A stretch of DNA of 64,000 nucleotides from Allorhodopirellula solitaria (GCF_007859855.1 NZ_SJPK01000004.1:656256-720255), one strand, 5' to 3'; positions 47,001 through 54,760 are shown, counted from the first letter of the stretch. The notes: generated from the sequence alone by a model not told the origin. Program-made: numbers and translations.

Positions 47001-47100
47001 TACCCTCTACGTTCGGACTGTCTTGGTTCCGAGCTTCGTCGTGCTTCAAGACCGCTTTCGCCGGTGGTTGAAAGCCAAAAATTCGCCGAGCGAAAACTAG
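44020..47100 (+). CDS. MMPL/RND-superfamily transporter
   Basis: 1026 residues starting at a TTG, chosen because AGAAGGA lies 7 bases upstream; an ATG at 43988 ends after 11 codons. Two sets of membrane helices, one after about residue 395 and one after about 820, carry MMPL features (GAGTDYCLFLISR and AVGQDYNVYLVTR, the proton-relay Asp-Tyr helix). Each is preceded by a long periplasmic domain. Members export lipids, hopanoids or pigments to the outer envelope. An 18-bp coding repeat lies in the first periplasmic domain. Substrate unknown; the secretin-N-type protein upstream may be functionally linked. Confidence 0.87.
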   Translation: MKAKSLPARFAHGVIKHAGVILIAWLVAAVLAKGLAPSWKSVALDGDFDYLPASQVSVAGGRLLDQAFMGTRARSQMVLVFAKDGEGFSTSDHLLGLDILRRLYHRLGEVCWQRAERIAGGDVDSANILVPQPDGLPSALGEANALGGTSALGETSALGKTSDGQRPSPAAVNREVPDDGAAAERERDDQEAHPRPPGNDGLATALSAQRWLGVAVAAFDQAIEIDADFYKLLGDRVPQRQPTAYQPRLAIAYWDRGHLAQARGPDPTLVEEDIASAKVLDPSIEATASPITERDLEVWESLLDVYSWKESEIGPQLRRGHARIAVLSLANELAATGNIELLTQLRQIVDECVQYRRDYLSDDELTLARELEVRITGSAAIGGETLLAARSAISYTEWFTVVMILIILAIVYRAPLLVAVPLVTIAVAVMVATGLVTALTQLSAHAQWPGLDLKVYTTSRIFVVVILFGAGTDYCLFLISRLREEAVNHAWPIACERALRSVSSALLGSAMTTIVGLGMLWFADFGKFHHTGPIIAICLSVGLLVCMTLTPACLRLIGPVVFWPTRITSEMGPSAISLLSNRNLTEVDSRGARSASSARLSSGSRAWNAASIALTRYPIWTLAAGWLMLILPAIEGRRHEQDVTYDLSGQLPQSAGSRQGMRILDKNFGVGELAPISVLTLAESDQNEESLAATRLLLTDALYDVDGVRRVRSLSDPLGDFPPDREMGLLSKEAWRRRALQNHRLARMHFVANEPSFTHRLIRLDVIVREDPFSQAAAQKLEEIATKVRGVLAERQRDTDTAWELFYTGTTASIVDLREVTLRDTGRIKMAVILAVLAVLIFVLRRVVLSVYLIATVLLSYYATLGLTYWFFRTLDGPDFLGLDWKLPLFLFVILVAVGQDYNVYLVTRIIEERRRLGSLAAVRRAVARTGGIVTACGIVMAATFLSMTASAWWPPLSASLGLAAPPTPDASQQTTLRGITELGFALALGVLIDTLYVRTVLVPSFVVLQDRFRRWLKAKNSPSEN
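44431..44502 (+). repeat. Four 18-bp tandem repeats inside the MMPL gene
   Basis: Units at 44431, 44449, 44467 and 44485 are 18 bp each and encode SALGEA, NALGGT, SALGET and SALGKT. The period is a multiple of three, so copy-number change would lengthen or shorten a periplasmic loop without shifting the frame. Confidence 0.85.
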
Positions 47101-47325
47101 TTCGCTTCACGCAGCACACCCACCTGCTGCCCGCCGGCACAGGTACGCCCAATCCGATGCCGAGCGGATTGCTGCGGTGCGGAACCGATCTACCGAACGG
47201 GGAGGCTGGATGCTGCGGCCGCCTATCGGTTAGGATTGTCCCCACGGCTACTGACTCCCTAGCACCTCTCCAAAAACCGGCAGCCGTTTTTTCGTTCATC
47301 CCTGTGTCGCTGAGACTATATTTCT

Positions 47326-48366
47326 ATGATACGCGTTGCCCTGATCGGATCGACCGGATACACGGCCCTCGAGGTTGCCCGGTTGCTACTGGCTCATCCA
47401 CAAGCCGAACTGACAGTCGCAACGAGCCGCTCGGACGAAGGGAAACCACTGGCTGAGATCCACCCCTTCCTGACAGGCCGTTCGAACGTCGCGCTGCAGC
47501 CGTTTGATGCCGCAAAGATTGCCGAACAAGCCGATGTGGCGATGTGCTGCCTTCCCCACGGCGCTTCCGCCCAAAGCGTCCGCGAATTGGCCGCTGCCGG
47601 CGTACGGGTCATCGATTTCAGCGCCGACTTCCGGCTTTCCTCGGTGCCACTCTACGAACACTGGTACGGTGTGACCCATCCGTGGCCCGAGCGGATCGGG
47701 AACGTTGTTTACGGAATGCCAGAATTCTTTGCCGACCAGATCGCGACCGCCGACGTCGTTGCCAACCCAGGCTGCTATCCGACCTCGGCGATCATGCCGC
47801 TCGCTCCTCTCGTTCGAGAAGGCTTGATCGAAACGAACGACATCATCGTCGACTCCAAGAGCGGCGTGAGCGGAGCCGGACGCTCTGCAAAATTAGGCAC
47901 CCTGTACTGCGAGACCAACGAATCCATCGCAGCCTACGCCATCGCGGCCCACCGTCATGGTCCCGAGATGGAAGATCTCGTACACCGGATTGCGGGCACC
48001 CCGGTCGAGATTCTGTTCACACCGCACCTGACCCCAATGGATCGTGGCATTCTGTCAACCATCTATGTGCGTCCCACACTTAGCGTCGGTGACACGACCG
48101 AATCAGTTCAATCGAAGTTGAGCGATGCCCTGCGCCGTGCCTACGAGGGCCAGCCCTTCGTGCATGTTGTCGACCATCTACCGGCGACCAAGCATGTGAA
48201 GATGACCAATCACGTTCAAATGACGGTACGGGTTTCAGGCGAACCCACGACCCCCGGTCGAGCTGTCATCGTGTGCGCCATCGACAATCTTTCCAAAGGT
48301 GCCAGTAGCGCTGCGATTCAGAATATGAACGTCATGTTTGGTCTCGATGAGACCAGCGGACTGTGA
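47326..48366 (+). CDS. argC: N-acetyl-gamma-glutamyl-phosphate reductase
   Basis: 346 residues, NADP-dependent reductase of arginine synthesis (N-acetylglutamyl phosphate to semialdehyde). IGSTGYTALEVARLL is the Rossmann nucleotide site and the catalytic cysteine is C150 in VVANPGCYPTSA; HRHGPEME and the C-terminal IDNLSKGASSAAIQNMN also match. The last codons overlap the next aminotransferase gene (GTGA), so the two are translationally coupled. Other arg genes are not nearby. Confidence 0.94.
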   Translation: MIRVALIGSTGYTALEVARLLLAHPQAELTVATSRSDEGKPLAEIHPFLTGRSNVALQPFDAAKIAEQADVAMCCLPHGASAQSVRELAAAGVRVIDFSADFRLSSVPLYEHWYGVTHPWPERIGNVVYGMPEFFADQIATADVVANPGCYPTSAIMPLAPLVREGLIETNDIIVDSKSGVSGAGRSAKLGTLYCETNESIAAYAIAAHRHGPEMEDLVHRIAGTPVEILFTPHLTPMDRGILSTIYVRPTLSVGDTTESVQSKLSDALRRAYEGQPFVHVVDHLPATKHVKMTNHVQMTVRVSGEPTTPGRAVIVCAIDNLSKGASSAAIQNMNVMFGLDETSGL

Positions 48367-49532
48367 TCCCGCTGGAGCGAGATGAACAGGGCTGGCCAGT
48401 CTGGCCGCCCCAATCTCCGGAGATCTGGGAGTCGCTGCAGCAACTCTGGGCGAGTGGGCAGTGGGGCAAGTACGCCGCCGAAATTCACGCACATTGCACC
48501 GAGGCGGTCGCCCGGGCGATGTCGATTTCGAACCTACCGTCCAAACTGCCCTCGCCCTGGGATCGTGACACTTCTCGGATCCATGCTACTCCACTGACGC
48601 GGTTGTGCAGCAGCGGCACGGCTGCCATCGAACTCTCTCTGCGGTGCTGTGGCGTCACCGAAGGCGACCAAGTCGCAGTAGCCGCCTACGACTACCCCGG
48701 CAATTTTCGCACCATCGAATTGCTCGGTGCCACGCCCGTCCTCGTCGATGTCAAGGCTGGCGGCAGCACGCTGGACCCACAGTCGCTGCGACAGGTCGAA
48801 AACGCGAGAGTCAAAGCCGTCGTGGTGTCGCATCTCTACGGGGAATTGGCGGACATGCCAGCCATCCGGGAGATCTGTGATCAGCGGAACTGGATGCTCA
48901 TCGAAGATGCCTGCCAGGTCCCTGGGGCGGGATGGGAACTCGAAGGGGATACTGCCGACGCCTTTCTGCCCGTGGGATGCCTCAGCGACTGCGCGACCCT
49001 GAGTTTTGGTGGAAGTAAGCTATTGTCGGCCGGAAACGGCGGCGCGTTGCTCGCTCGCAATCCCCGCGTGGCCGCCCGCCTCCCCTCGTACCTGGATCGC
49101 CCCAGTGACACGTTTCCACTCTCGGCCCTGCAATGCTCCGTACTGCTGCCGCAATGGGAAACGCTCGCCGAGTTCAATCGCCGTCGCAGCCGGACGGTCA
49201 CCCGCTTAAGAGAGTGGGATTGGTCACAGTTCGGACTATCACCACTCGCCAGCGAAACACTCGGACAGCGACGCGCCTATTACAAATTTGCGATGCAGGC
49301 CGACGAATCCCAAGACCGTCCCGCGTTGCTGCGGCGGCTACGAGCAGCCGGATTTCCGATCGGCGAAGGATTTCGCAGCATGCATCGCACAAGCGACCGG
49401 CGAAGCCAGAAACCGGTCCCCCTGCCCCACGCCAGCGAACTGGGTAAACGCTGCGTCGTGCTCGACCACCGCGCCCTGCTCGCTGACGATCTGATCGAGC
49501 GACTCGACCGATACGTCGCAAACAGCCCCTAA
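48363..49532 (+). CDS. DegT/DnrJ/EryC1/StrS-family PLP aminotransferase
   Basis: 389 residues starting at GTG 48363, overlapping the argC stop. The PLP fold shows CSSGTAAIELSLR, the phosphate-cup Asp in IEDACQVPGA and the PLP lysine in FGGSKLLSAGNGG. Family members transfer amino groups onto keto sugars of nucleotide-linked sugars. Its sugar is unknown; coupling to argC is unexpected, since arginine synthesis uses a different aminotransferase (ArgD). One may ask whether it supplies an amino sugar for the lpxA-linked oxidoreductase 27 kb away, but nothing here shows that. Confidence 0.85.
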   Translation: MIPLERDEQGWPVWPPQSPEIWESLQQLWASGQWGKYAAEIHAHCTEAVARAMSISNLPSKLPSPWDRDTSRIHATPLTRLCSSGTAAIELSLRCCGVTEGDQVAVAAYDYPGNFRTIELLGATPVLVDVKAGGSTLDPQSLRQVENARVKAVVVSHLYGELADMPAIREICDQRNWMLIEDACQVPGAGWELEGDTADAFLPVGCLSDCATLSFGGSKLLSAGNGGALLARNPRVAARLPSYLDRPSDTFPLSALQCSVLLPQWETLAEFNRRRSRTVTRLREWDWSQFGLSPLASETLGQRRAYYKFAMQADESQDRPALLRRLRAAGFPIGEGFRSMHRTSDRRSQKPVPLPHASELGKRCVVLDHRALLADDLIERLDRYVANSP

Positions 49533-49554
49533 ACCGTGGTGGACGAGGCGGTCA

Positions 49555-49795
49555 TAGCCCACAAGTTTGCTCCCCGTGTGCTTGTCACACGCCGAAGCGA
49601 CGTTTTGAAATTAGAAAACCGCGGTATCGACACATGTTCCCCTGTCAGCTTGTCTGACAGGAAACCAAGTCGATCAACTTTGCTGTCATGCGGGGCAAGC
49701 CCGCATGGGAGCGCGGTGAATGCTCCACCTTTATCTAATCACAAAACGGAGAATCCTGTCAGACAAGCTGACAGGGGATCCGGTTTTGTGGGTAA
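49555..49795. repeat. Hairpin-array repeat, full copy B (241 bp)
   Basis: Same length and hairpin order as copy A at 25995-26235. Hairpins two to four are identical in sequence: CCTGTCAG loop CTTGT (49641-49661), CATGCGGG loop GCAAG (49687-49707), CCTGTCAG loop ACAAG (49755-49775). Hairpin one keeps GTGTG/CACAC around CTTGT (49576-49590) with a shorter stem. The right end is TTGTGGGTAA (49786-49795); the left end is imperfect (TAGCCCACAA). Its left flank matches the reverse complement of copy A's right flank and vice versa, so the interior is inverted relative to the flanks. Confidence 0.85.
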
Positions 49796-50040
49796 TGACA
49801 AGGAGGCGACGAGTCCTCTCAAAAAACCTCGTCTCGCGATAGCTGAAGCGACGGGCTGCCCCTTACCCACACGGGCTTCCAGCGCCGAAAGGCGTTCCAG
49901 AAAATCGCTTGTGACTTGGACGAAGCGAACACCCCGGGGAGCGCCCGCGAAACGCAGGAGCCAACCCCATTCGACCCCGAAGATCGTCTACGACGAACCG
50001 ACGACCATCCGCCAATTTCCTCCCTCGCGTACTAGCCACC

Positions 50041-50090
50041 TACCGAAGCGACGTTTCGAAATGGGAGAACCGCAGGATCAATACGCGGAG
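50041..50090 (+). repeat. Partial hairpin-array repeat, copy D
   Basis: CCGAAGCGACGTTTCGAAAT followed by GGGAGAACCGCAGGATCAAT aligns with the segment between hairpins one and two of copies A and B. No hairpin is retained. It lies 250 bp downstream of copy B. Confidence 0.45.
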
Positions 50091-50122
50091 GGCCGAGAGT
50101 TTCTCGGGGTGAGGGCAAGCCT

Positions 50123-50623
50123 TCAATCCTGCCGCTCGAATGTCCCCATCAGGACAGCCTGTTCGAGCACATGCCCGTCGATCGCTTCGAGCACAGACGC
50201 CTTCGTCGCTTCGGCGGCAGCCACGTCGATTATCTGATCGACCGCATACAAGTGAAACCGATAGCGGTGGGGGCCGCTACCTGGTGGTGGCATCGGCCCT
50301 CGATACCCTACATTGTTCGAATCGAAACTATTGGTCCCCTATCGCGCAGGGACCAAACCAGCTAGCTCCGCAGCGGAATCGACGCCCTCAGGCAGACTGC
50401 GTCGATCGGCGGCAAGATTGTAGATTACCCAGTGCACCCAAGGCCCCTCTGGGCGCGGGTTCGCTCGGCTAGGGGCATCTGGATCGTCGCAAATGAGCGC
50501 AAACGACTTCGTGTTCTCAGGAACATCGGACCATTGCAGCGGAGGGGAGACGTCGTCGCCGACACCAGTGTACTGGGAAGGGATCGCTTGGCCATCTTCG
50601 AACGCCGAACTCGTCAATTTCAC
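50123..50623 (-). pseudogene. YbhB/YbcL-type PEBP (Raf-kinase-inhibitor-like) gene with an in-frame TAG
   Basis: The frame from ATG 50623 reads KLTSSAFEDGQAIPSQYTG, then FALICDDPDAPSRANPRPEG and PWVHWVIYNLAADRR, the ligand-binding core of phosphatidylethanolamine-binding proteins. It stops at TAG (50339-50341) after PAR. Beyond the stop the same frame continues with GTNSFDSNNVGYRGPMPPPG, SGPHRYRFHLYAVD and GTFERQD to a TGA at 50123, the normal family C terminus. The total would be 166 residues with no frameshift. A single base change (for example CAG to TAG) explains the break. YbhB proteins are small soluble proteins of poorly known role. Confidence 0.88.
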
Positions 50624-50735
50624 CTACGTGACTCCGGTAATCTAATACGAAAGCGGTCTCGTGAACTCACACCAGTGTCCGCCCAAACAGGAGGGCCAAC
50701 GCCGTACTCGCACGCTATCCAGCTGCACACCCGTA

Positions 50736-50774
50736 TCAGTACTATGGGTCAGTACTATGGGTCAGTACTATGGG
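50736..50774. repeat. Three exact tandem copies of a 13-bp unit
   Basis: TCAGTACTATGGG repeats without change at 50736, 50749 and 50762; each unit includes the palindrome AGTACT. It lies between the PEBP pseudogene and csrA, just past the csrA stop. Confidence 0.9.
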
Positions 50775-50813
50775 GCGCTCGCGTGCAAGAATCGGAATCT
50801 TCGCCACGCGGAC

Positions 50814-51059
50814 TCACCGATCCATTTGGCCAGCAACAGAGACGCCACGCTCGAGCATCGAGGCGGCGGCTGAAGGAGCGTTTGTGTCAGCTTTCGGCGA
50901 TTTCGTGACCTGTGGGGCGAGCTCGCCACGGACGATGGCAACTTCCCGAGGGGCTTCAATTCCGATCGCCACGCGATTCCCGGCAATGCGATTGACCGTG
51001 ATCACAACGTCGTCACCGATCACCAACTTTTCGCCTTCTTTACGACTGAGAACCAACAT
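50814..51059 (-). CDS. csrA: Carbon storage regulator, RNA-binding protein
   Basis: 81 residues. MLVLSRKEGEKLVIGDDVVITV and GNRVAIGIEAPREVAIVRGEL are the full CsrA domain, a dimer that binds GGA motifs in mRNA leaders to block or promote translation. The last ~28 residues (SPKADTNAPSAAAS onward) are a non-conserved tail. AAAGGA lies 7 bases before the ATG. It stands alone, with no fliW nearby. Regulatory targets cannot be derived here. Confidence 0.94.
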   Translation of the reverse strand: MLVLSRKEGEKLVIGDDVVITVNRIAGNRVAIGIEAPREVAIVRGELAPQVTKSPKADTNAPSAAASMLERGVSVAGQMDR

Positions 51060-51595
51060 ATCTGAATCCTTTCGAGTAATTCTGTTTGTGCGGGACTAAT
51101 CTCAAACTTCGTGACTGAGCGGTAATGCACTTACCGGGCCAAACACCGCTCATCGACCTGCTTTTCTTCCGAATCTTGGGGCTGCTTGCGAAAAACACAG
51201 TCATTTCGCTAAGTTTTACTCAATATTTGGTGGTCGCTGGCCGACAAGTGTGCCGGACAGACTGGTCGATGGCCGTGCAATTCACGGAGTTTTTCTGTCA
51301 AAACGAGAGGGCGTCTCAACGTGAGACAGACTCATCTTCAGTGGGAACTCCCTTTCGACATCCTTAGTATCAGCGAACCCGATGACACGTTTGGTCACCC
51401 CGACCGGCTGGCGTTGTGAAAATTTTGCAAAACCGCTGTAGGAAACGACCTGCAAACCCGAAAACAAACTTGCCCACAAAAAATGTTGGCCCCAGGTGCC
51501 CCAACCCGCCTTGAAGCGACACGCCGCGCCCGCTAACATTCCCAGCTCACGTGAGCGCGATCGTTTTGAAGCAAAACGACAACCTCGCGTCCCAA
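51060..51595. other. Intergenic region upstream of csrA and tRNA-Asn
   Basis: 536 bases. It must hold the csrA promoter (minus strand) and the tRNA-Asn promoter. A perfect 6-bp stem GTCTCA/TGAGAC around ACG lies at 51314-51328. Short open frames have no family resemblance and are not called. Confidence 0.5.
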
Positions 51596-51668
51596 TCCCC
51601 TGTAGCTCAGTTGGTAGAGCAGGCGGCTGTTAACCGCCTTGTCGCAGGTTCGAGTCCTGCCGGGGGAG
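51596..51668 (+). tRNA. tRNA-Asn (anticodon GTT)
   Basis: 73 bases: acceptor TCCCCTG pairs with CGGGGGA (one T-G), discriminator G. D arm GCTCAGTTGGTAGAGC; anticodon stem GGCGG/CCGCC with loop CTGTTAA, anticodon GTT; T arm GCAGG/CCTGC with TTCGAGT. CCA is not encoded. A decayed copy of its anticodon-arm region lies at 54761-54786, and the sequence after it is repeated at 54813-54902. Confidence 0.96.
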
Positions 51669-51672
51669 CTTT

Positions 51673-51762
51673 TTGAAATCGCGAAAGCTCTCGCATAACC
51701 AGTCAACGCCCGTTGGTCTTCCGCGACCCACGGGCGTTTTTCGTTTCTGCCCCGTTTTTCGC
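51673..51762 (+). repeat. Left copy of the 90-bp direct repeat (attL-like) after tRNA-Asn
   Basis: TTGAAATCGCGAAAGCTCTC opens both copies and CGTTTCTGCCCCGTTTTTCG closes both; the middle differs mainly around a stem-loop. The partner is at 54813-54902. The copies are in the same orientation, 3140 bp apart. Confidence 0.85.
51705..51741 (+). terminator. Intrinsic terminator of tRNA-Asn
   Basis: AACGCCCGT with adjoining bases pairs with ACGGGCGTT, a strong GC stem ending in TTTTT at 51737-51741. It sits inside the left 90-bp repeat, 37 bases after the tRNA. Confidence 0.75.
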
Positions 51763-51973
51763 GATGGTTTTGCGATTTTCTGGCGGTCGTCAAAATGTCT
51801 CGGTTTTGTAAGTTCGGTTCGGAGTGCCGAATCCAACCCACTGGTTTGGGTCCGGTCTGGTCAAATCAACCCCGAGAACTCTCGGGTTCTCCGTTTGGCT
51901 TGGCAAACCGGTTTACGAAAGACTTAGGCCGTTAGGGGAAGTCGTGCCCAATGCCAACGAATAGGTGAACAGG

Positions 51974-52525
51974 ATGCCGAATCTTGACCAAATTCAATTG
52001 GAAGCCTACCGCCGACTTGAAACGGCAGGGATCGCCTACACATTGGTCGGATCGATGGCAGGCAACTACTGGGGCGTGTCCCGCTCGACGCACGATATCG
52101 ACTCTGTGATCGAATACGACGAAACGCCAATCGACGCGATCATCCAAGCGTTTTAGGATAACTTCTTCATTCAACCCATCAGCGTCGCTTCTGAGGTGCG
52201 ACCACCCCATCGATTCAACGCCCTTGAGAATCGTTCCGCCTTGAAAGTGGGCTTCTTTCGCCTCGCCGGTGACGAATACGAGTTCGAAAGATTCCGCCGT
52301 CGCAGACGGGTGACTCTGGTCGATCAGCCCGCCTGGAATGCAACAGCCAAAGGCGTGTTGCTGAACAAGTTACGTTGGCACACGATTAGCCCAACGGACC
52401 GCCAGCTTACCGACGCCCGAGGCATCTATCTCGTATCGGGCGACGAACTGGAGCGAGACTACCTGAACCACTGGGCTGAACGAATTGGTGTCGTTGATTT
52501 GCTTGAGTCGGTGCTTGAAAGCTAG
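51974..52525 (+). pseudogene. Nucleotidyltransferase-fold gene with an in-frame TAG
   Basis: From ATG 51974 the product begins PNLDQIQLEAYRRLETAG and has VGSMAGNYWGVSRSTHDIDS, the Gly-Ser and Asp-x-Asp nucleotidyltransferase motif of MNT/AbiEii-like and DUF6036-like proteins. TAG at 52154-52156 cuts it after IIQAF. The same frame then runs on with DNFFIQPISVAS to a stop at 52525 (184 codons in all). A change such as GAG to TAG would explain it. Such domains are often antitoxin/toxin or housekeeping cargo on islands. The downstream half has no good start of its own, so the gene is probably inactive. Confidence 0.8.
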
Positions 52526-52571
52526 CCAAACACACCAATCACTTTGTCGCCCCAACTCTCACGGAGATACC

Positions 52572-53528
52572 ATGGACGAAATTGAATCCAAGTCGGAAGC
52601 TGAGGAAGTCAATAAACTCGAGGCGATCATTGATCGGTTGGTCGACCCCGATATCAAGCTTCCCACTGAAGCGATTGAAGCGGCACGGGAAAACCGCGAC
52701 GCGATCACGCCACTGCTCATTCGGTTGATCGAAGACGCCACGCGCAATTGCCGTCAAGGCTTGAACGTCGAGGACAACGGGCACTTCTACGCCACCTATA
52801 TTCTTGCGGAATTTGGCGCAACCGAGGCGTGGCCAGCCGTTTTAGCTGCTATTTCACTGCCCGGTGAGAAGCCGTTTGGCCTCTTTGGCGATGCAATCAC
52901 GGAGGATCTCGGATTCATACTCGCCTCGCTTGTTGGTGATCGCTGCGACGCGCTCGACGCTTTGATTGCTGACCCGCGGATTAATCTCTACGTCCGCTGG
53001 CAAGCCGTCGATACGCTGCTGTACCAGATTCGTGACGGCTGCATGACTCGTGATTCGGTCGTGGAGAAGCTGACCGCCCACCTCCAAAAAGCGTTTCAAG
53101 ACGGCGACGAGGTCGCAGAGGGAATCATCATTCGCTTAGAAAGCCTCGGTGCGAAGTCCGCCTTGCCACTGATCGAAACCGCATTCAATAGCGGCCTTGT
53201 TGATCCGCAGATGGCGACACTGGAGAGCGTCAAGCGAGATATTGCTCGCGGCGACGAAGCTTTCCAGCAAACAATGAACGAGTTACATCGTCCAACTGAC
53301 GTGATCGCGTATCTAAGCAAGTGGGCCGCATTTCAAGATCACGAAGACCGCGACCAACATTCATCGGAATCAGAATCATTTGGCCCCCAGGACAGCCATA
53401 TCGATAGCGCCGGATTCCTATCAGAAAATGAAACGACGATTCGTAGCGCGGGAACAAAGGTCGGCCGCAACGAAAAGTGCCCCTGTGGCAGCGGCAAGAA
53501 ACACAAGAAATGCTGCGGGCGAAACTAG
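52572..53528 (+). CDS. DUF1186-like protein with C-terminal SEC-C zinc motif
   Basis: 318 residues from ATG 52572, preceded by GGAGA. The helical repeat body (residues ~15-235) has FYATYILAEFGATEAWPAVL and FGDAITEDLGFILASL, matching DUF1186, which is HEAT-like. The last 25 residues are a SEC-C motif, KVGRNEKCPCGSGKKHKKCC, a zinc-binding element found in SecA and many small proteins. It is the only intact gene of the island. Function unknown; protein binding is likely. Confidence 0.82.
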   Translation: MDEIESKSEAEEVNKLEAIIDRLVDPDIKLPTEAIEAARENRDAITPLLIRLIEDATRNCRQGLNVEDNGHFYATYILAEFGATEAWPAVLAAISLPGEKPFGLFGDAITEDLGFILASLVGDRCDALDALIADPRINLYVRWQAVDTLLYQIRDGCMTRDSVVEKLTAHLQKAFQDGDEVAEGIIIRLESLGAKSALPLIETAFNSGLVDPQMATLESVKRDIARGDEAFQQTMNELHRPTDVIAYLSKWAAFQDHEDRDQHSSESESFGPQDSHIDSAGFLSENETTIRSAGTKVGRNEKCPCGSGKKHKKCCGRN

Positions 53529-53585
53529 ACTGGGCAGGCCGCAAGTTTCCGCGTTGGAAGTCCTCAATCCAGCGACCGAGCCGAG

Positions 53586-53930
53586 TCATTGATCAACGTT
53601 CTCACCTCGGTCTTCATTGCACTGAATCTCGACTGTTCCCAGGTCCGGATTGAACACCACTCGGGTCAGCAATCGCGGTAGCCACTGCCGCTGCTCATTC
53701 CGTGCACGAATAGTCCGAATCAGTTCTTCCAATGCCGGTCGCTGCAGCGTTTCGCTTGATTCACCTTCATCGCGAAAATGGTCGTGGACAGCGAACCGCA
53801 TTGACGCGGCGGTATCGGCATAAATCGCGTATTGAGCGTCACAAGAACTGAAGTGACTGTCGGAAGATCGAGACTGGCGGGTGTACACCACCGTCAAATT
53901 TGCGGACGCGGACGAATCATCGTTCGTCAT
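53586..53930 (-). pseudogene. Serine recombinase/resolvase remnant with internal deletion
   Basis: From ATG 53930, 114 residues. VVYTRQSRSSDSHFSSCDAQ contains the catalytic-serine region of planctomycete large serine recombinases, and HDHFRDEGESSETLQRPALEELI follows as expected. The protein then jumps to RLLTRVVFNPDLGTVEIQC, a segment typical of the far C terminus, so the catalytic arginines and DNA-binding region are missing. It is the debris of a recombinase that may have moved the island. Confidence 0.62.
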
Positions 53931-53978
53931 GCTTCGCTCTCCCACGTCAATCAGACTTCGTCAGCCGACGACCAGTTT

Positions 53979-54563
53979 CTAAATCGACTCGATGGACTGC
54001 CGCAATTTCACGACCGTTTGCGTCAACCGCTGTTGTTCCAGGCATAGCAGGTAGTCATCAGCGGACTTGGGCGGATTGCGTAGCCGTCCTCGGTGCTGTT
54101 TTACCGCAGCAAGTAGCGTTTTCGAATCGGCTTCGAGCGGACCAACGAGAAAATCATCAGGGTGAGCCGTCCCGATTCCGTGCTGCGAAAGCGTTTCGGC
54201 CGGAAAGTCTTTCTGATTGCAGGTGACAATCTTGTCGGCCCCACAATGAATCGCGGCAGCCAGAACATGTCGATCATCCACGTCGGGTAGTTCAAGACTT
54301 TCAATGATGGATTCAAAGCCTGTCACCACGGCGTCGAGCACATGTTGGTTCATCAATATTCGCGTGCGATCCAAACGTTCCGCCGTCAGATCCGGACGGT
54401 CACGCAGAACACTTCGCATCCATTCATCGTGAATCATCGCCGACCAGCGAGCACGAACGAGACCATACAAAGCAATCTGCATCAGCAAGTCGCTTAGCGG
54501 TGCGGGATGCAAAACGCACGCGTCGTAAACAACGATCAGGCCAAGAGTTCGGTCATGACGAGA
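53979..54563 (-). pseudogene. PIN-domain toxin gene that has lost its start
   Basis: The open frame extends from 54563 and reads LIVVYDACVLHPAPL, DEWMRSVLRDRPDLT, LPDVDDRHVLAAAIHCGADK and CNQKDFPAETL, the acidic residues of a PIN ribonuclease. The only start codon is a TTG at 54512, downstream of the first catalytic Asp (VVYDAC). Upstream of 54563 the frame meets a TAG within the antitoxin remnant. A deletion that removed most of the antitoxin therefore seems to have taken the toxin start, and the toxin, if made, lacks its first acidic residue. Confidence 0.72.
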
Positions 54564-54640
54564 CTAGACGCCTTTGCCATTTCAGCATCATTGCCGCTGG
54601 GTGAAAGGGTCATCGGCGAATCAGAAAGTGGTGCATTCAT
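54536..54640 (-). pseudogene. Antitoxin N-terminal remnant paired with the PIN gene
   Basis: From ATG 54640, with GGAGG 7 bases upstream, 34 residues: NAPLSDSPMTLSPSGNDAEM then AKASSLVMTELLA and stop. The start resembles the beginning of helix-turn-helix antitoxins found next to PIN toxins in planctomycetes, which are normally above 100 residues. It overlaps the damaged 5' end of the PIN frame in another reading frame. Confidence 0.5.
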
Positions 54641-54760
54641 CGGAAACCTCCACCAACAGGTTAACACGCAAGCGAAATAAACGAAACAGAAAGTTTGCGT
54701 CCGACAAACATGATCGCGGCCAAATGAACAGAAAGCACGTAAAAACCTGTGGTTTTGCAA

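Larger units (their letters stand above)
49533..50122. other. Gene-free region containing full repeat B and partial repeat D
   Basis: 590 bases between the aminotransferase gene and the PEBP pseudogene. Aside from repeats B and D, a CGCC/GGCG stem with GAAA loop lies near 49880-49892. A long open frame crosses the area, but it simply reads through the repeat and resembles the frame through copy A. Confidence 0.65.

Noticed and set aside
47271..47293. Possible terminator before argC (AAAACCGGC and GCCGTTTT)
   Set aside because: The stem needs a bulge and is short; it was not strong enough to list as a feature.
49536..50237. A 233-codon open frame across hairpin repeat B
   Set aside because: It reads through the repeat; copy A gives a similar but unrelated-ended frame (25961-26350). 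Composition is Ser/Arg-rich and there is no family, start context or neighbour support.
51282..51539. Small frames upstream of tRNA-Asn (51125-51367 and 51282-51539)
   Set aside because: No family resemblance, no convincing ribosome binding site, and the region is expected to hold promoters.
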